Positions 7,635 through 14,671 of a DNA stretch of 24,190 bases are shown here, piece after piece. The stretch is from NCBI GenBank assembly GCA_041741995.1, contig JBGSJN010000119.1, positions 1 to 24,190 of the forward strand, read 5' to 3'. Origin of the DNA: WTXA01 sp041741995. Its GTDB lineage: Bacteria; Bacillota; TC1. How positions within the stretch are numbered: the stretch's first letter is position 1; every line of letters starts with the position of its first letter. A program made the translations under genes and the position numbers. The notes below the pieces were generated by a model. It was given only the letters and a program-made list of their open reading frames with translations. It was not told the DNA's origin and did not search any database.

Positions 7635-8483
7635 TTATTTTCTATTATTAAAAATCTCATCGATTTTTTTAATTCTAGTTTCTTTTTTCATATTTAATTT
7701 TTGATATTTCTCTTCAAATCCTACTCTGCTTGTTTTATAGAAACTACCTATAGGAATAGGTTCATCCGAATCCTTATAATTCCAAAGCCTTATTTTCTTT
7801 AGTGCCTCATCTATATTATCCAGATTCTCTTCAACTATCTCATATACATTCTTATTGTATGCTTTATAGAGGTTATTGAAAGTTACACACACCTGTAAAG
7901 TATCAACTACAGAAAAACCCTTATGAACAATCGCTTCTTTAAATAGTTTTTTGAAATGATCCTTTTTAATAGGATATCCACGTCCAATGAATGTAGCTCC
8001 ACTAACCAGCATAAGCTCCATAGGATTAAAGGACTCCTCCTTGGCTCCCTCAGGCATGGTACCACCTGTAAACTCCTGTTGTGAAGTTGGTGTAAATTGA
8101 CCTGTGGCTAAGCCATATGTTCTATTATCATGAACCACCACAGTAATATCACTATTTCGCTTAGCTGCAAAAATCAAATGATCCAAACCTTCTGCAAAAC
8201 TATCACCATCTCCTACAAAACAAATAACTTTTACTTCAGGATCAGCAAGCTTAATTGCCTCAGCAACAGGTAAAGCTCTACCATGAATGGAATAAAAACT
8301 ATTAATATGTAGATAGTCTACAATTTTAGCATGATTACCAACTCCAGAGACAATAATGAACTTTTCAAGTGGAGTACCCTCGGCAACCAGCTCCTCGACT
8401 ACTTTTTCAAAAGTATCAAGTATTCCAAAATTACCACAACCAGGACACCATTCTATTGCTTTATCAGTTTTTAATTTACTCAT
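7635..8483 (-). CDS. korB: 2-oxoacid:ferredoxin oxidoreductase, beta subunit
   Basis: The TPP-binding beta subunit of a 2-oxoacid:ferredoxin oxidoreductase, which decarboxylates a 2-oxoacid to an acyl-CoA and reduces ferredoxin. EWCPGCGNFG (C13, C16) gives two ligands of the proximal Fe-S cluster, GDGDSFAEGLDH (from 91) is the TPP/Mg site, and HDNRTYGLATGQFTPTS is the family signature that follows. At 282 aa it has the usual length of KorB/OorB-type beta subunits and lacks a ferredoxin domain. The ATG overlaps the korA stop by one base (TAATG), implying translational coupling. The substrate (2-oxoglutarate, pyruvate or branched-chain oxoacid) cannot be decided from sequence alone; the fused gamma-alpha partner is common in enzymes annotated as Kor. 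Confidence 0.92.
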   Translation of the reverse strand: MSKLKTDKAIEWCPGCGNFGILDTFEKVVEELVAEGTPLEKFIIVSGVGNHAKIVDYLHINSFYSIHGRALPVAEAIKLADPEVKVICFVGDGDSFAEGLDHLIFAAKRNSDITVVVHDNRTYGLATGQFTPTSQQEFTGGTMPEGAKEESFNPMELMLVSGATFIGRGYPIKKDHFKKLFKEAIVHKGFSVVDTLQVCVTFNNLYKAYNKNVYEIVEENLDNIDEALKKIRLWNYKDSDEPIPIGSFYKTSRVGFEEKYQKLNMKKETRIKKIDEIFNNRK

Positions 8484-10180
8484 TACATCACCTTCTTTAC
8501 TTCAAGATCCAAATCTTCTATAGAAAAGGGTCTGCCATCATATTTTAAAATCAGCTCATCAACCTTGAAACCATTTTGTTTTAGAAGAATGGCTAGTTGT
8601 CCTTTGGCATTGCACTCAACACTAATTAATTTATCAACACCATCTAGTCCTTTATTCAAAGCATTAACTGGAAATGGTGACATTACAAGTACCTGTACTA
8701 CTTTCAAGTTATATTTACTGGCGACCTCAAGACATACACCCTTATTAGACCCCCAACAAAGAAGTGCTGTAGTACCCTCCCCATAAACATTAACAGTCTC
8801 ATAAGCTTCAAGGTCAACAGCCAATTGCTTTTCCTTCATAATCAACTTATCTGCTAAAGCTTTTGCTATTTCAGGTTTTTCTGTGGTTATACCATATTCA
8901 TCATGAATATAGCTAGTCGCCTTAATTGCCTGTCCCCCTATTGAAGGATAGGCCATTGGAGATATCCCATCATTAGTCATTTTATAGCGTGAATATTTCT
9001 CTTTACTATCCCAAAGTAATTCTTCTTCTATCTTCACCTCTGGTACAAGATTAATATCGAAACTATAGTAACCAAGACCAAGAGTCTTGTCAGTAAGTAT
9101 AATTGCTGGCATTTGGTACTTCCAGGCCTTATTCATCGCCACTCCTGACCAATAATAGGCTTCTTCTGCGTCTCCAGGGGCTACAATTAGTCGAGGAAAT
9201 TCACCTTGACTAGCATTTAAAACGAAATGTAGATCAGTTTGTGCAGTATAGGTAGGCATTCCTGTTGAAGGTCCTGACCTTTGACCCATAACTATAACTG
9301 CTGGAAGTTCTGCCTGTCCAGATAATCCTAGTGCTTCTACCATCAAACTAAAACCACCACCAGATGTTCCAACAGCATTTCTAACTCCCATATAGGAATA
9401 GCCAAGAGCCATTAACATAACTGCAATTTCACTTTCAGGTAGCACTATATGAAGTCCTAGTTCCTTTTCTTTTGCTGCTAGAAATTCTAGAATAGGTGAA
9501 GTCGGGGTCATAGGGTAGGCAACATAAGCTTCTAAACCAGCCTTTAGTAATCCTAGACTTATAGCTTCACTTCCACTAAGAATTGGAAGTTTTTTATTAT
9601 TTGATTCTTCTATTTGTTCTTTTATTAATTTTTGTTTTTGTTCTATTGATTTATTTTTCTTTATACTTACTTGTTCATAAGTAATTTCTGCTAATTTTAG
9701 TTTTTGTTCTAATAGTTTAGTATTATCCTTATTGATAATTTCTTTTAAAATGCTAAGTTCAATATTAAGAGCCTTACATAGCCCGGCTATCAGACAGATC
9801 CCTCCAAGTTGAATCATCAAAGCTTTATCATCAATTATTTCTTTGAGACTTAATCCGATATTAGTGAGTTTTGCATCTTTGACTAGTACCTTGTCCATAT
9901 CAGAGATAATAACTGTCTTATCATAAAATCTATCTTTATGTTTATCTACAGCATCTTGATTATGAGCTAGCACTATATCAACTTTATCAGTGTGTGCTGA
10001 TATTTTCTCACTCGCCCCTCTAACTAATACAAATTGATGTCCACCTACTATAAGGGAGGGGATATCATTATACATATATATTTGGTAACCGATTTTACTT
10101 AGAATATTGGAAACTATAAGACCAGTTTCATCTAATCCATCTCCCCGTCTACCTGCTATAAGAACGGTTATTTCTTTCAT
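8483..10180 (-). CDS. korA: 2-oxoacid:ferredoxin oxidoreductase, fused gamma-alpha subunit
   Basis: A 565-aa fusion. Residues 1-~180 form the gamma domain, opening with TVLIAGRRGDGLDETG. After a Lys/Glu/Gln-rich linker (~175-200), the alpha (pyrimidine-binding) domain runs from about 200 to the end with GSEAISLGLLKAGL, AYPMTPTSPI, VGTSGGGFSLMVEALGLSG and MGQRSGPSTGMPTYTAQTDL, all standard family blocks. Together with korB this makes the complete gamma-alpha/beta enzyme. I chose ATG 10180, which has GGAG 10 nt upstream. An in-frame GTG at 10189 sits one base from that Shine-Dalgarno and is unlikely. An extended -10 promoter lies upstream. No delta ferredoxin subunit is adjacent, so a free ferredoxin is the probable acceptor. 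Confidence 0.93.
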   Translation of the reverse strand: MKEITVLIAGRRGDGLDETGLIVSNILSKIGYQIYMYNDIPSLIVGGHQFVLVRGASEKISAHTDKVDIVLAHNQDAVDKHKDRFYDKTVIISDMDKVLVKDAKLTNIGLSLKEIIDDKALMIQLGGICLIAGLCKALNIELSILKEIINKDNTKLLEQKLKLAEITYEQVSIKKNKSIEQKQKLIKEQIEESNNKKLPILSGSEAISLGLLKAGLEAYVAYPMTPTSPILEFLAAKEKELGLHIVLPESEIAVMLMALGYSYMGVRNAVGTSGGGFSLMVEALGLSGQAELPAVIVMGQRSGPSTGMPTYTAQTDLHFVLNASQGEFPRLIVAPGDAEEAYYWSGVAMNKAWKYQMPAIILTDKTLGLGYYSFDINLVPEVKIEEELLWDSKEKYSRYKMTNDGISPMAYPSIGGQAIKATSYIHDEYGITTEKPEIAKALADKLIMKEKQLAVDLEAYETVNVYGEGTTALLCWGSNKGVCLEVASKYNLKVVQVLVMSPFPVNALNKGLDGVDKLISVECNAKGQLAILLKQNGFKVDELILKYDGRPFSIEDLDLEVKKVM

Positions 10181-10227
10181 ATATATCACACTCCTTCAAG
10201 TATATTGCCTGATTCCTAATTGTCTTA

Positions 10228-10236
10228 ATTATAGCA
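10228..10236 (-). promoter_or_regulatory. Extended -10 promoter of korA-korB-fprA
   Basis: On the minus strand TGCTATAAT (TGnTATAAT) lies about 48 nt before the korA start. No clear -35 is seen. It is the only promoter-like element in the gap between the broken ydeI-like gene and korA. Confidence 0.55.
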
Positions 10237-10270
10237 CATTCGACTTTTTAATATTTAGTAATTAAAACTA

Positions 10271-10645
10271 ATAAGCATTTTCCCAGTGGCCATTTTTTTG
10301 TGCTTACTTGATTTTCTCCATACCTACTTCTGTCATTCTACCAACTCTTATAAGCTCCTCAGCACGTTTACGATTTTTCTTGGACCAGAAACTACCGCTT
10401 CTTCTTGGAGTAAAGCGAAGGATATATTTACCCTCATCAAGACTATACATCTTTCCATCAATCCAACCATAACAAATAGCTTCCTCCACTGCATCGTCTA
10501 TTTTAACTCCAATATCACTTGAGCGAACTTTTCTAATTTGTAGCCATATTTCAGATTTTGTTAAGTGATTAACTACTAGCCAATCATGCCATTCTCCTAT
10601 ATTACTACATAATAACCAACTATTTGGTTTGCTTAAGTTATTCAT
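10271..10645 (-). pseudogene. YdeI/OmpD-associated family protein, interrupted and truncated
   Basis: The first ~113 codons encode the N-terminal and central part of the YdeI/OmpD-associated (bacteriocin-protection, COG4430) family. EWHDWLVVNHLTKSEIWLQI, EEAICYGWIDGK and LRFTPRRSGSFWSKKNRKRA are family hallmarks. Intact members are ~190 aa. Here a TAA at 10306-10304 follows GMEKIK, yet the same frame continues as AQKNGHWENAY, which is what the family shows at that point. A TAG then follows (10270-10268) and another TAA soon after. The gene has thus lost about 70 C-terminal residues through at least two stops. The initiation region is still good: GGAGG 8 nt before ATG 10645 (an in-frame TTG lies at 10660). 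A 113-residue truncated product could still be made. Confidence 0.75.
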
Positions 10646-10756
10646 ATATAAGTCCTCCAATAATATCTATTATTCTATTCTCATTCTACCAACAAAATCT
10701 TAACAAAAACAGAGCTTTTTCATCTAATATAGATGGTAGACTCCCCATTGTCTTAC

Positions 10757-10785
10757 TTGACAAAACACTTAAAACAAAGTATTAT
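10757..10785 (+). promoter_or_regulatory. Sigma-A-type promoter of the polyamine operon
   Basis: TTGACA (10757-10762), a 17-nt spacer and TATTAT (10780-10785) give a near-consensus sigma-A promoter on the plus strand. Transcription would begin near 10792, about 308 nt before the speA start codon, leaving a long untranslated leader. Confidence 0.75.
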
Positions 10786-10791
10786 TTAAGA

Positions 10792-11087
10792 AGTTTCAGT
10801 TTAAAAAACTAGAACTACTTGACCGCTTTTTTTATAAGAGCAAAGGCCATACGGACAGCCGGGTCAACTGCCGATCGTGGCGAAAGCCAAGTTATTGATT
10901 GCGTTAGGAGCGCAAATTTTATAAGATGGTTACTTCATAACCAAACGTGTATAAGCTACACACTTGTGAAACGGTCAATAAGAGTAGTAAAAGTAGTTCA
11001 ATGCTATATAGACTCTGAAATTCTATAGTGAAATGACAATTCTCATGAGTGTTGCACAAGGTTGCAATAACATGAGTTTTTTTATTT
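10792..11087 (+). promoter_or_regulatory. Structured 5' leader of the polyamine operon: candidate riboswitch/attenuator
   Basis: The ~300-nt untranslated leader folds into a closed multi-helix domain. A 7-bp helix, TTGACCG (10819-10825) with CGGTCAA (10972-10978), closes it. Inside are CGGaCAG / CTGCCG (10852-10858 with 10868-10873, loop CCGGGTCAA), TGGC-GAAA-GCCA (10878-10889, a GNRA tetraloop), TTGCG / CGCAA (10899-10903 with 10911-10915), TGGTTA / TAACCA (10927-10932 with 10938-10943) and GTGTA / TACAC (10947-10951 with 10957-10961). Downstream is an intrinsic terminator (11042-11083). CTTGTGAAAC (10963-10972) can pair with GTTGCACAAG (11051-11060) at 9 of 10 positions, which would break the terminator and takes one base from the closing helix. 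No protein-coding ORF of note and no T-box TGGNACCGCG motif is present. I cannot match it to a named riboswitch class. Confidence 0.7.
11042..11083 (+). terminator. Leader terminator (attenuator) directly before speA
   Basis: CTCATG (11042-11047) pairs with CATGAG (11071-11076), and an inner helix TTGCA (11052-11056) / TGCAA (11063-11067) has loop CAAGGT. Seven T follow (11077-11083). The speA Shine-Dalgarno GGAGGTG begins 5 nt later, so this hairpin stops transcription of the operon unless it is disrupted. Confidence 0.8.
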
Positions 11088-11099
11088 GGAGGTGAAAAC

Positions 11100-12548
11100 T
11101 TGGACATAAGACAAAACAAAGCTCCCATATTTGAAGCATTAAATGAAATGAAAAATATGAGAATAGTCCCCTTTGATGTTCCAGGACATAAAAGAGGAAA
11201 AGGCAACAAGGAACTATTGGACTTCCTAGGTGAGAAATGTATGTCAGTGGATGTTAATTCCATGAAACCACTTGATAATCTTTGCCATCCCACATCAGTA
11301 ATTAAAGAAGCTGAAGAACTGGCTGCAGAAGCATTTGGAGCTGCCAATGCTTTCTTTATGGTAGGTGGTACCACCTCCTCTGTCCAGGCAATGATACTTT
11401 CCGTCTGTAAAAGAGAAGATAAAATCATTCTTCCAAGAAATGTACATATAAGTGTAATTAATGCCCTTATTCTATGTGGGGCAATTCCAATATATATCAA
11501 TCCACAAATAGATGAACGACTGGGAATATCTCTTGGCATGTCACTTGAAGATGTTAAAAAGGCCATAGAGGAAAATCCTGATGCCAAGGTTATACTAATA
11601 AACAATCCCACCTACTATGGCATTTGCTCAAATTTAAAGGCTATTACAGAACTTGCTCATAAATATGATATGCTGGTACTGGCTGATGAAGCACATGGTA
11701 CCCACTTCTACTTTGGTGAAAACATGCCTTTATCTGCCATGGCGGCAGGTGCTGATATGGCCTCTGTGAGTATGCATAAATCAGGAGGTTCCTTGACTCA
11801 AAGTTCCATTCTACTATGTGGCAGGAACATTAACCCTAATCATGTCAGGCAAATTATAAATCTGACCCAGACTACTAGTGGCTCCTACCTTCTATTATCG
11901 AGTCTTGATATAGCTAGAAAAAACCTGGCCCTTAAGGGTGTTGATATTTTCAACAAAGTGATTGAACTTACAGAATATGCCAGAGAAGAAATTAATCAAA
12001 TAGGAGACTATTATGCCTATTCCAAGGAATTAATCAATGGTGACACTATCTATGATTTTGATATTACAAAGTTATCAATTAATACCTTTGAGGTTGGTCT
12101 AGCCGGGATTGAAGTTTATGATATTTTAAGGGATGAGTATGATATCCAAATTGAATTTGGAGATATGGGAAATATCTTGGCTTACGTTTCTGTAGGGGAT
12201 AGTAATAAGAATATAGAAAGACTAATTGGTGCTCTGGCTGAAATCAGGCGAAAATATAAAAAAAATAAAATAGGTATGCTTAAGAATGAATATTTGAGTC
12301 CAAGGGTTATTATGTCACCACAGGATGCCTTCTATTGGGAGAAGACGGCTCTTTCCTTAAGAGAAAGTATAGGTCAGGTTTGTGGAGAGTTTGTAATGTG
12401 TTATCCACCTGGTATTCCAATTCTTGCTCCTGGTGAGCTTATTACCGAGGAAATAATCGAATATATCAATTATGCCAAGGAAAAGGGCAGCTTGCTAACA
12501 GGTTCAGAGGATATGGATTTAAAAAAATTGAATGTATTGAAGAGGTGA
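11100..12548 (+). CDS. speA: Orn/Lys/Arg decarboxylase, probable arginine decarboxylase
   Basis: A PLP-dependent fold-type I decarboxylase of the short, wingless form (482 aa), as in Bacillus SpeA, which makes agmatine from arginine. The sequence shows VPGHKRGKG (residues 28-36), MVGGTTSSVQAM (cofactor phosphate region), ADEAHGTHF (D196, which holds the pyridine nitrogen, and H199) and SMHKSGGSLTQSS with the Schiff-base lysine K227. The C-terminal domain carries YPPGIPILAPGE, typical of the family. The first codon is TTG at 11100, 5 nt after a perfect GGAGGTG, and no upstream ATG competes. It is the first gene of the polyamine operon; speE starts 6 nt after its stop. Arginine specificity rests on context and family resemblance; lysine or ornithine remains possible. 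Confidence 0.88.
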   Translation: MDIRQNKAPIFEALNEMKNMRIVPFDVPGHKRGKGNKELLDFLGEKCMSVDVNSMKPLDNLCHPTSVIKEAEELAAEAFGAANAFFMVGGTTSSVQAMILSVCKREDKIILPRNVHISVINALILCGAIPIYINPQIDERLGISLGMSLEDVKKAIEENPDAKVILINNPTYYGICSNLKAITELAHKYDMLVLADEAHGTHFYFGENMPLSAMAAGADMASVSMHKSGGSLTQSSILLCGRNINPNHVRQIINLTQTTSGSYLLLSSLDIARKNLALKGVDIFNKVIELTEYAREEINQIGDYYAYSKELINGDTIYDFDITKLSINTFEVGLAGIEVYDILRDEYDIQIEFGDMGNILAYVSVGDSNKNIERLIGALAEIRRKYKKNKIGMLKNEYLSPRVIMSPQDAFYWEKTALSLRESIGQVCGEFVMCYPPGIPILAPGELITEEIIEYINYAKEKGSLLTGSEDMDLKKLNVLKR

Positions 12549-12554
12549 TTTGAA

Positions 12555-13406
12555 ATGGAATTATGGTATAGCGAAAAATACACAGAAAATGTTAAAATAT
12601 CCATAAAGGTTGATAAACAACTCTATAGTGGACAAAGTGAATTTCAAAGAATAGATGTTTTTGAATCTCCTGAATTTGGTAGATTCTTAACACTTGATGG
12701 TCTGATGATGTTAACAGAAAAAGATGAGTTTATCTATCATGAGATGATAACTCATATTCCCATGGCTGTTCACCCAAATGTTCGTAAAGTTTTAGTCATT
12801 GGCGCCGGTGATGGTGGAGCAGTAAGGGAACTTGCTAAGTATAAAAGTATTGAAAGTATTGATTTAGTGGAGATTGATGAACAGGTCATATCTGTTTGTA
12901 AGGAGTTTTTACCTCAGACTGCTTGTTGTTTTGATGACATTCGTCTTAAAATCTATAATCAGGATGGTTTGAAGTTTATTCGTAAGTATGAAAATGAATA
13001 TGATTTGATAATTGTTGATTCAACAGATCCTTTTGGTCCAGGTGAAGGGCTTTTTACAAAGGAGTTCTACGGTAATTGTTTTAAGGCTCTTAAAGAAGAT
13101 GGGATAATGGTAAATCAGCATGAGAGTCCTTTTTATGAAGGTGATGCGATTGCTATGAAGAGAGCCCATAAGCGTATAGTGGAATCTTTCCCTATCAGTA
13201 AAGTCTATCAGGCTCATATTCCTACTTACCCTTCAGGTCATTGGTTGTTTGGTTTTGCTTCTAAGAAGTATCATCCAATAAAGGATTTACAAGCTGATAG
13301 TTGGAAATCTCTAGCTATCAAAACAAAATACTATAATACCAATCTTCATAAAGGCTCCTTCTATCTACCTAATTATGTAGAAGAAATGTTGTTGAATGTA
13401 GAGTAG
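12555..13406 (+). CDS. speE: Polyamine aminopropyltransferase (spermidine synthase SpeE)
   Basis: Transfers an aminopropyl group from decarboxylated SAM to putrescine, or in some relatives to agmatine. The Rossmann motif GAGDGGAVRE (83-92) with VEIDEQVI binds decarboxylated SAM. DSTDPFGPGEGLF (155-167) is the catalytic polyamine-site loop, and YPSGHWLFGFASK near the C-terminus is the usual family block. The length of 283 aa is typical of the short bacterial type. AGAGGTG, which overlaps the speA stop, lies about 6 nt before the ATG, so translation is probably coupled to speA. No speD (SAM decarboxylase) is in the window, so the donor must come from a gene elsewhere or the enzyme uses something unexpected. 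Confidence 0.93.
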   Translation: MELWYSEKYTENVKISIKVDKQLYSGQSEFQRIDVFESPEFGRFLTLDGLMMLTEKDEFIYHEMITHIPMAVHPNVRKVLVIGAGDGGAVRELAKYKSIESIDLVEIDEQVISVCKEFLPQTACCFDDIRLKIYNQDGLKFIRKYENEYDLIIVDSTDPFGPGEGLFTKEFYGNCFKALKEDGIMVNQHESPFYEGDAIAMKRAHKRIVESFPISKVYQAHIPTYPSGHWLFGFASKKYHPIKDLQADSWKSLAIKTKYYNTNLHKGSFYLPNYVEEMLLNVE

Positions 13407-13461
13407 AAATATAAAATCTAAAACAGTATCAATATAATAAATAGTTACAGGAGGTATAAAT

Positions 13462-14661
13462 ATGGGAAAAGCTTTAATAATCGGATGTGGTGGAGTTGCT
13501 GGAGTGACTATACATAAATGTTGTCAAAACAGTGATGTCTTTGAGGAAATAATGATCGCTAGTAGAACTAAAAGTAAATGTGATGTACTAAAAGCAAAAC
13601 TTGATGGCGGTAAAACAAAAATTCATACTGCACAAGTAGATGCTGATAATACACAAGAAGTGATAGACTTAATAAATAGTTTCAAGCCTGATGTGGTAAT
13701 CAATCTGGCTCTGCCTTATCAAGACCTGACAATCATGGATGCTTGTCTTGCTACAAAGACTCATTATGTAGATACTGCCAACTATGAGCCTCTTGATGAT
13801 GCTAAGTTTGAATACAAATGGCAGTGGGCTTATAGGGAACGTTTTAAAGAAGCTGGAATTACTGCTCTTCTTGGAAGTGGTTTTGATCCTGGCGTAACAG
13901 GTGTTTTTTCTGCCTATGCTCAAAAACACTATTTTGATGAGATTCATTATCTGGATATTTTAGATGCCAATGCAGGTGATCATGGATATCCTTTCGCAAC
14001 TAACTTCAATCCGGAAATCAATATCAGAGAAGTAACTGCTGATGGCAGCTACTGGGAAGATGGTAAATGGGTAGAAACTGAGCCTTTGGAAATAAAAAGA
14101 GAATATGAATTCCCAGTCATCGGCAAGAAGGATATGTACCTGCTCCATCATGAGGAATTAGAAAGTCTTGCCCTCAACCTAAAGGGAATCAAGAGAATTC
14201 GTTTCTTTATGACTTTTGGACAAAGCTATATTACTCATTTGAAGTGTTTGGAAAATGTTGGGATGACTTCTATTGAACCTATCGATTACAATGGTATGCA
14301 AATTGTACCTTTGCAATTTTTAAAAGCTGTTCTTCCTGATCCTGCTTCTCTTGGACCTAGAACCAAGGGTAAAACCAATATTGGATGTATCTTCAAGGGT
14401 ATTAAGGACGGTAAGGCAAGAACCTACTATATCTACAATGTATGTGATCATGAGGAAAGCTATAAGGAAGTACAAAGTCAGGCTATATCCTATACAACTG
14501 GAGTTCCGGCTATGATTGGTGCTATGTTGGTTATGAATGGAACCTGGCAAAAGCCTGGTGTCTTTAATGTTGAAGAATTTGATCCAGATCCATTTATGGA
14601 AGCTTTAAATAAATGGGGACTTCCTTGGGTAGAGGACTTCAACCCAGCATTGGTTGACTAG
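13462..14661 (+). CDS. Carboxynorspermidine/carboxyspermidine dehydrogenase (saccharopine dehydrogenase family)
   Basis: An NAD(P)H-dependent reductase that condenses a diamine with aspartate semialdehyde to a carboxy-polyamine. The Rossmann motif LIIGCGGVAGVTIHKC begins at residue 5. VVINLALPYQDLTIMDACL, VDTANYEP and GFDPGVTGVFSAYA are characteristic blocks of the Lys1-like CASDH group. The length of 399 aa matches the family. The ATG has AGGAGGT 7 nt upstream, and its stop lies 10 nt before the start of the paired decarboxylase. The diamine is not fixed by sequence: putrescine would give carboxyspermidine, diaminopropane carboxynorspermidine, and agmatine carboxyaminopropylagmatine. Because the operon begins with an arginine-type decarboxylase, agmatine deserves consideration. 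Confidence 0.9.
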   Translation: MGKALIIGCGGVAGVTIHKCCQNSDVFEEIMIASRTKSKCDVLKAKLDGGKTKIHTAQVDADNTQEVIDLINSFKPDVVINLALPYQDLTIMDACLATKTHYVDTANYEPLDDAKFEYKWQWAYRERFKEAGITALLGSGFDPGVTGVFSAYAQKHYFDEIHYLDILDANAGDHGYPFATNFNPEINIREVTADGSYWEDGKWVETEPLEIKREYEFPVIGKKDMYLLHHEELESLALNLKGIKRIRFFMTFGQSYITHLKCLENVGMTSIEPIDYNGMQIVPLQFLKAVLPDPASLGPRTKGKTNIGCIFKGIKDGKARTYYIYNVCDHEESYKEVQSQAISYTTGVPAMIGAMLVMNGTWQKPGVFNVEEFDPDPFMEALNKWGLPWVEDFNPALVD

Positions 14662-14671
14662 GTTGGCTAGT

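Noticed and set aside
10857..10873. B12-box (cobalamin riboswitch) similarity
   Set aside because: AGCCGGGTCAACTGCC resembles the B12 box at about 12 of 16 positions, but the stem is not preserved and the upstream cobalamin core elements are missing.
10835..10889. c-di-GMP-I (GEMM) riboswitch in the polyamine leader
   Set aside because: GCAAAG, AGCCGGGT and TGCCGA resemble parts of GEMM, and diguanylate cyclases are nearby, but the GAAA-capped helix comes after, not before, these parts, and the GGACGCAAAGC core is absent.
10624..11028. Small plus-strand ORFs (10624-10812, 10819-11028) in the polyamine leader as leader peptides or genes
   Set aside because: They lack Shine-Dalgarno sequences and run through the strong promoter and the stable hairpins; no run of Arg, Lys or Met codons suggests a leader peptide.
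10792..11099. T-box leader
   Set aside because: No TGGNACCGCG antiterminator sequence or stem-I/AGUA features, and the operon is not an aminoacyl-tRNA synthetase operon.
10919..11611. Minus-strand ORF of 230 aa over the leader end and speA
   Set aside because: It is antisense to conserved speA sequence, and its product has no recognisable domain.
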